DNA from: Candidatus Tenderia sp.
Lineage (GTDB): Bacteria > Pseudomonadota > Gammaproteobacteria > Tenderiales > Tenderiaceae
Direction of reading: 5' to 3'
Assembly: GCA_030148045.1 (NCBI GenBank)
Contig: JASBUE010000149.1
Location: forward strand, 1 to 5,781
DNA: 5,781 nt
The translations under genes were made by a program, and so were the position numbers. Positions within the stretch are counted from its first letter, which is position 1. Every line of letters begins with the position of its first letter. The notes beneath the pieces were generated by a model. That model was not told the origin of the DNA. It saw only the letters and a program-made list of their open reading frames with translations, and searched no databases. Positions 5,317 through 5,781 of the stretch are shown here, in pieces.

Positions 5317-5772
5317 ATGTCGAAGGTTGACAGTTATCGCCTGGCGCCGGACAAGCGCGGCGCCATTTGGGATGCCTTGTTGTATATCCCGGTTGTGTTG
5401 TTGCTGGCCTCTTATGCGGTGAAGACCTGGTACAGTGGCGACCAAACCTTTGCGTATATACTTGTTTTCCTGGCCAGTTTTATCTTTCTCATCGGGGCCA
5501 ACAGGATTCTCGGTACACGCCTAATGTTGTTGCCCGCCTCGCCTAGGGGGTTGGAGCTGGCCAAAAAATCGGTGGTGGTCACGGTCAAGGGCGGCGGGCG
5601 CGTCGAATTGGTAAAGGGCCTGCGTTATTACCCCGACTATGCGGGCAAATCGTTTGGCCTGGTGGGTATGGACCTGTCGGGGAAGAAGCGACAATATGTC
5701 TTTCACCGCGGGCAGTTTGAGCGGGAAAATGATTTTAAAGACCTGCGCTCACAGCTGTCGGTCCATAAGTAA
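5317..5772 (+). CDS. Two-helix membrane protein with soluble C-terminal domain, function unknown
   Basis: The 151-residue protein has a short hydrophilic N-terminus, two membrane helices (about 17-35 and 44-63) forming a hairpin, and a soluble domain of about 85 residues. That domain alternates short hydrophobic strands (SVVVTVKGG, GRVELVKG, KSFGLVGMD, RQYVFHRG) and ends with a probable helix (about 136-148), an arrangement reminiscent of bacterial PH-like domains attached to membrane hairpins; this is a resemblance in layout only. There are no Cys residues or metal or heme motifs. The helix hairpin and basic residues suggest that both termini are cytoplasmic. It starts two bases after the lipoprotein stop, with GAGG/GGGG at 5303-5311 as ribosome site, so it is very probably translated together with it. 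I do not recognise the family; an assembly or stability factor for the module is possible. The gene is complete, ending nine bases before the window end. Confidence 0.8.
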   Translation: MSKVDSYRLAPDKRGAIWDALLYIPVVLLLASYAVKTWYSGDQTFAYILVFLASFIFLIGANRILGTRLMLLPASPRGLELAKKSVVVTVKGGGRVELVKGLRYYPDYAGKSFGLVGMDLSGKKRQYVFHRGQFERENDFKDLRSQLSVHK

Positions 5773-5781
5773 TTGCGGATT

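Overview
The window suggests a moderately GC-rich respiratory gammaproteobacterium. The evidence is a gammaproteobacterial-style MutM, a cytochrome c4-like diheme protein, a lipoprotein with a Gram-negative lipobox, and Shine-Dalgarno-led, tightly packed genes. The genus cannot be read from the sequence. By eye, mutM and its neighbour are GC-rich, while the intergenic region from about 2280 and the first cytochrome genes are visibly richer in A and T.

Layout. Positions 34-849 encode formamidopyrimidine-DNA glycosylase (mutM), perhaps coupled through a TGATG overlap to an upstream gene of which only the last codons are visible. Facing it on the minus strand (2267-846) is a polytopic membrane protein with features of a GT-C glycosyltransferase; the two stop codons interlock. 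Positions 2268-2519 form a divergent regulatory region with a promoter candidate in each direction and a 7-bp hairpin in the presumed leader of the minus-strand gene. Next come a 30-residue single-helix membrane peptide (2520-2612) and a secreted diheme cytochrome c4-like protein (2788-3558). Two consecutive hairpins follow, the second a textbook intrinsic terminator.

After the terminator lies a compact four-gene cluster (3695-5772): a membrane-anchored monoheme cytochrome c; a 174-residue four-helix protein that looks like only the first third of a heme-copper oxidase/NO reductase catalytic subunit; a thioredoxin-like lipoprotein with a CxxC site; and a two-helix membrane protein with a soluble C-terminal domain that I do not recognise. 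The intergenic gaps are 14, 10 and 2 bases, so this looks like one operon.

How they may work together (inference): cytochrome c4 is a known periplasmic electron donor to terminal oxidases. The anchored cytochrome and the mini oxidase-like protein could form a small membrane redox complex, with the lipoprotein serving in thiol or metal maturation. The mini oxidase-like protein lacks the helices that carry the CuB and high-spin heme ligands, so it should not reduce oxygen or NO in the ordinary way. This module and the tiny membrane peptide are the best candidates for something undescribed.
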